Source of the DNA: Sipunculus nudus
Taxonomy: Eukaryota > Annelida > Sipuncula > Golfingiida > Sipunculidae
DNA: 64,000 nt
Assembly: GCA_026874595.1 (NCBI GenBank)
Contig: CM049320.1
Location: forward strand, 9,985,464-10,049,463
Direction: 5' to 3'
Shown: in pieces, positions 59,992 to 64,000 of the stretch
Numbering within the stretch: position 1 is the first letter of the stretch
Layout of the letters: each line of letters opens with the position of its first letter
Program-made: the position numbers and the translations under genes
The notes under the pieces: model-generated
The model's database searches: none
Told to the model about the DNA's origin: nothing
Seen by the model: the letters and a program-made list of their open reading frames with translations, nothing else

Positions 59992-61853
59992 GACGGAGGA
60001 AATGGTGTGGCCTGGTAATGTACCGTGATATTTTTCTCTTCTCCTATTCAATCAGTAGGTCAGGTGATCAATTAACTTGGCAGTCAGTTTGACCATATTT
60101 TATTTTATTTTTATATTGTATTATTTTCGTGATTTTCGTAAAATGAGTTCTGTGAAAGAAAACCATGATAAAGACATACCCATTATAAAGATACTGTGAG
60201 TCGTCCGATAGTCAAACTCCTAGAAAAGCATATTTTAATCCTTAGGTTTTTGCAGGAACTTTTGTCATTTGTTTCACTTATATGGTATAAAAATAGCTTC
60301 TGCTGGAATTCTCCAGGAACACCTTCCCCAAAAATATCAACATAGAAATAAAAAAAAAATACTCTTTTCCAGAATTCACCAAAAAAAATGGGGAAAGAGG
60401 CCTGAGGCAAATACAGGGTGTACGAATTTATAAGTGAGAAATTTTTTTCGATAAACACCATAGGTCCGACAGCTTCATTGCTTGGGAAATATCGTAAATA
60501 TAATTATTGTATTAAGAAGCATTCTACCGTGACATTATATGAAAGATGCTTTGTATTAGTTAAAGCTTAGGCGACATTGTGAAACACGATGTTTATTCAG
60601 TGTAATCAGTTGAAGGAATACACTAAGGCATGTTAACAGACACATGCTTTATTTGTATACTTATGCATGTATCGTTGAAGTCTCTTGTACGCGAAACGTA
60701 AAGCTGCCAATGTGAAAAAGATAGGCCCAGAAAAATGTATTCCAATAGTATTAAATATTTGGTTTGGGTATTGTAAATTGTCATGGAATGAAAAGCTTGT
60801 CTGATGCAAAATTGACAACTCTCCCAGAAAAAAAAAGAAAGCAGTTGATATATTTCGATGAAAGCATTTAGCAAAGAAACCACTTCAGCCTTGGTTCATT
60901 GCATTGTCTTAACGCAAAATTTAATATACAGATTTTACTGACAATTTGTAGAGGGGTAAAGTAAAACTGCATCCGTAATCCATTACATTTTTGGAGGTTA
61001 TCATAATCACCATAATATTTTTTTTCTTAAGTGTCATAGTCACAATTCCACAAAGGAATAATTATAAGGGGCTATTCCTTTGTCCCGAGTAGAAGCTGCC
61101 CATTCGTATGCAGTTGTTCTGCCAATCGCCTGGTGAACCCGTGTTTCTGAACCATGACAATGTTTTACATGAAACGTGCACCTATGAACGAACGACTGAT
61201 TCTGGCGAGGGTTCCAAAGTCCCCAAGAGACTGAGGACCCATATAAGTGTGTGCAATCCCCCCCCCCCCCCCCTCGGGCTTCCTGTTGAACATTTTTTTT
61301 TTCAAAGAACTCATAAATCTACCAAACTATTAAAATCATCGTTATCATGGCAAGATACTTCTGAATGTATACAAATCAACATACCTGTAAACCTATAAAA
61401 CGGTGATCGTGTATATGGATATAGTGGACCCGCGTGACCGCTTATTGCACGAAAATTCATTTTGGGCAGGATATGCGCTCTGGCCATGCACGATCTTAAC
61501 AGGCCAGTGAAAATCCCGGAGGCGCCTCCTGAAAAAGCGTCACAGGCATTGAGGACCTTACAGCATAAAAGAAATAGGAGCACCTGATGGGGAAATATTA
61601 AAATTAATTATTCGGCTTAATAAGGCAAAATCCCTCAAAATAAAACAAATTTGTCTTAGAAAAGCACACAACTGATACGTCTGCCGAATTTGGAGAGTCA
61701 AATCAGAACGGAAGCAGGTTAACCGTGGTCTAGAGAAAACCCAACTCCGTTTTAATATTAATTATATAGATTATTTGTTTCGAAACTTTCGGGACCCTGC
61801 TCACTGACATGTAACAAAAGGACGCACTGAATCGTGCTAGGGAATGAATATAT

Positions 61854-61857
<4 letters not shown>

Positions 61858-61908
<51 letters not shown>
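61858..61908. repeat. (GA)n microsatellite
   Basis: Pure GA tract next to the tail of the minus-strand SINE copy. Confidence 0.95.
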
Positions 61909-61910
<2 letters not shown>

Positions 61911-61951
61911 TATGGTAAGCCATGCCCGTTCATTTTATATAGAGATGGAAC

Positions 61952-62064
61952 TAGAATACACAGAAAAGTCGGTTCACTGCCGATGGGAATCGAACCAATG
62001 ATCTTCCGATATCCAGATGGGTTCGATTCCCATCGGCAGTGAACCGACTTTTCTGTGTATTCTA
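61952..62064. repeat. Perfect 45-bp inverted repeat made of two head-to-head SINE fragments
   Basis: The left arm 61952-61996 and right arm 62020-62064 are exact reverse complements, with a 23-nt spacer. Each arm contains the B box GGTTCGATTCCC and the tail CGACTTTTCTGTGTATTC of the SINE seen at 45303. A transcript through it would form a long perfect hairpin. Confidence 0.95.
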
Positions 62065-62087
62065 CTATCATGTGTATACTATATATA

Positions 62088-62107
62088 TGTGTGTGTGTGT
62101 GTGTGTT

Positions 62108-62138
<31 letters not shown>

Positions 62139-62240
62139 GTGTGTGTGTGTGTGTGTACATATATTTAAGTAGTTGGCTTAGAAATAGTGATAAATCTTCA
62201 AATAAAGTTATATATATATATATATATATATACATATATA
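62088..62240. repeat. (TG)n and (TA)n tracts
   Basis: (TG)n at 62089-62105 and about 62139-62155, with (TA)n between them and again at 62207-62232. Confidence 0.92.
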
Positions 62241-62352
62241 TTCTAAGATATGGATGTAGATACGGTAATAGATGCATATTATACAGATACCTGTATAATA
62301 AATATACTGCCAGCTTGCCATATTTTAATTGTTTATATATTTGTTGCTACAG

Positions 62353-62518
62353 ACGCTGCAGCCTGTTAACCTTCGCTCCCCCCGGGATCCTGATCCTCTT
62401 GAACATTACTTGGAACTAGCTTACCGGTCGGCGGTCAGTTGGCGAAACCGGGTTAATTCTGCACTAAATGACCTTAAGACGTCCCGATTGGCATCCAAGA
62501 GACAACAGTCTAGCTCAG
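62353..62518 (+). CDS. Exon 2: propeptide with Lys-Arg cleavage site
   Basis: Acceptor TTTGTTGCTACAG|, then 166 nt open in phase 0, ending at a strong donor (CTCAG|GTAAGAA) in phase 1. It encodes TLQPVNLRSPRDPDP, then LEHYLELAYRSAVSWRNRVN, SALNDLKTSRLASKR and QQSSSG. The middle is an amphipathic helix-like segment. The dibasic KR followed by a possible N-terminal Gln is a classic prohormone-convertase site. It joins exon 1 in frame to give ~100 residues: signal peptide, spacer, helix, KR. Propeptides of calcitonin/DH31-type hormones have a comparable helix-then-KR layout, but I cannot assign that family; the next exon, outside the window, would decide. Confidence 0.68.
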
Positions 62519-62946
62519 GTAAGAACAACTCTTAAAGTGTTAGGAGTAGATTGATAAATTATATTCGAAAATAAAAACATGGATCATTGATCGAATTTTT
62601 AATCTATCAGCACCAGTTGTCATTTTTTCCAACATTGGGAGACGCATTGCTTTTCTGATAACACAAAAGCATTCTTTAGCATTTCGTAATTCTGCCGATA
62701 AAAATCAATCGGAAACAGTAATAATTTAAAAATAGTTCTTCAGCTGTCACTGTCAATGAGGAATTATAAGACTGTTTTTACGCTATTTAGGGGATACCTA
62801 TAATATTGTGTTAGAACTGTAATAAAATATGTCTACGTCAGGCAGTTAGCCTGAACCATCTTTTCAAAATCTTTTTTTCATTTTCGATTGATACCGGATT
62901 TACATGCTTTTACATGTAAATTTATATATATTTATCAGTGAACTTA
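62519..62946. other. Intron 2 sequence, no exon seen
   Basis: AT-rich with no supported exon. Confidence 0.5.
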
Positions 62947-63145
62947 CAAGGGCGGATAAAGGGGCGCAATCCTCCAGCCCTGTGCCCTTTCAACACAATA
63001 AAAATCTGAAAAAAAATCGCTTAATGCGGAAAAACAGTGCTTAATGATACTTTTAAGACAACTCTTAATAAAAAAAGTTTCAACACTGGGACGGGGTGCC
63101 CACTTCTTTACACCCTTTTTTTCTCAAATCCTGTATCCGCCCTTG
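62947..63145. mobile_element. Complete MITE, CAAGGGCGGATA ends
   Basis: CAAGGGCGGATAAAGGGG at the left and TCAAATCCTGTATCCGCCCTTG at the right form ~13-bp inverted ends around 175 bp. CTTA on both flanks is a possible target duplication. It is the youngest-looking member of the family in this window. Confidence 0.7.
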
Positions 63146-64000
63146 CCTTATGACTATATATGCTTATGGGTGTGGCGCCGACGCATAAACTGGCTGCCGA
63201 CAGACCATGTCACCCTCTTGCGGCGATTAGCTACAACTGGTCACGCTAGTAACTCTTTACCCTTAAGTACATATTCTTTCCCCCGCACGTCTTTGGCTCA
63301 TTACCTCCAATGCTGGTTCGTAGCTTCAGTAAATGTTATCATCACATTACCAGGCAGGCACATATACACATTATGTATCCAACGGACCGTGGTTACGTCT
63401 CGCGTGGCCAATTATAATGGGAATAAGATCACTACCATGTGATGAAATGGATGAGATAAACCCATACTTTCTGCTTTGTTACTGTACTGTGTTAAGTTGA
63501 TACCACCGCCAAGGAGGCGATGTTAACTCCAAAGTATGTTTGATTTATTTGTCTTAGCAGGATTAGGGAAAAAAAACCTGCTGAAGTGATTTCCACGAAA
63601 TACTGTGTAAGGAACATGGCCCAGAAAATGTCAAGATAAATTGCGAGTCCCAATATAGAGATGGATCCATTGTTTTTTTTGTCCACCTCGTTGTGGTATG
63701 CCCCTTGCGTTTTAAATTAAGCCTACTGGCCCACTCCTTAATAGGGTTCAGATATTTTGAATTTTTTTTAAACGGCTCTAACGTTTTTCACTATTTGTTT
63801 CTTATAAATGAATAATATTATGAATTAACATATCTAAGCGTCTGGTACCTATAGCGTACGTCTCCGTTAAGTGATGACCATCATCATTATCCAGGAGGTA
63901 CACCAAACAGGCACGAATACCCCGTTAAAAAAGTTCATATTTTCAATATGTTACAAAATATAATTAATAAAAAACAAGATATAAACCTTTGAGCATCGAG
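63146..64000. other. No further exon recognised
   Basis: 63149-63440 has moderate GC and a plus-strand frame ending RVANYNGNKITTM, preceded by a weak acceptor at about 63353. The coding case is poor. The rest is AT-rich. Confidence 0.35.

Larger units (their letters stand above)
40660..62352 (+). other. 21.7-kb intron (inferred), repeat-rich
   Basis: Donor GTAAAC at 40660; acceptor TTTGTTGCTACAG ending at 62352. It contains the MITE pieces at 42.4 and 43.9 kb, SINEs at 45.1 and 45.3 kb, the miniature LTR element at 49.0 kb, a foldback element at 57.0 kb and many microsatellites. Other exons of the gene inside it cannot be excluded. Between features listed separately, the sequence is AT-rich without supported coding content. 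Confidence 0.5.

Noticed and set aside
63353-63442. Possible exon 3 of the secreted precursor (phase fits)
   Set aside because: The acceptor is weak (no clear polypyrimidine tract), the sequence has no prohormone features and lies just beyond a MITE; kept as no call.

Overview
This window looks like animal nuclear DNA, most likely from a lophotrochozoan such as a bivalve or gastropod mollusc. The evidence is AT-rich intergenic sequence with long (TA)n, (GA)n, (CA)n and (TAC)n tracts, GT-AG splice signals, several tRNA-derived SINEs, MITE-like elements whose ends read like CAGGGGCGGATCCAGG, and decayed LTR and non-LTR retrotransposons. There are no operons, ribosome binding sites or dense ORFs. 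The taxon is inferred, not proven. Most open frames here are chance frames or translated microsatellites.

Layout. 1-2190 is a 5'-truncated LINE on the minus strand, joined to a solo LTR of a family called LTR-B here. 4.1-6.2 kb holds a SINE, a tRNA-like short LTR and a dispersed repeat. 6.36-10.57 kb is a decayed Ty3/gypsy-type gag-pol on the minus strand, with the order gag-protease-integrase-RT-RNase H. 11.4-15.4 kb is an insert bounded by (TA)n and containing a 139-bp direct repeat. 15.6-17.5 kb is a nest of the tRNA-like short LTR (156 bp), a tRNA-Pro-type primer-binding site and an 838-bp LTR-B. 18.9-22.1 kb is a tandem segmental duplication. 23-28.4 kb holds duplicated repeats, two SINEs and two tandem LTR-Bs whose empty target is preserved about 0.7 kb away. 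31.6-32.1 kb is a LINE endonuclease and tail remnant. 32.4-36.96 kb carries 340-bp and 282-bp tandem arrays bounded by inverted ends.

The best host-gene evidence is a two-exon plus-strand gene. Exon 1 (40525-40659) encodes a signal peptide and exon 2 (62353-62518) encodes an amphipathic propeptide with a Lys-Arg site. The exons are phase-compatible across a 21.7-kb intron. The product looks like a secreted, probably peptide-hormone-like precursor whose remaining exons lie beyond the window. Weaker exon candidates are at 30711-30845 (CXC-type cysteine cluster), 43920-44072 (minus) and 47049-47163. The 21.7-kb intron is full of repeats.

The most notable system is a miniature LTR retrotransposon at 49001-49582, with relatives at 15637, 17407 and possibly 5010. 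Its ~156-bp LTRs run TGTTACG...CGTAACA and carry a tRNA-like A box and B box about 43 nt apart. Its internal region is only ~120 bp, with a tRNA-Pro-type PBS at one end and a purine-rich tract at the other. It shares PBS and internal sequence with the 838-bp LTR-B. Members of both families, and the ends of another insert, abut (TA)n or AT-rich sequence, which suggests a target preference.
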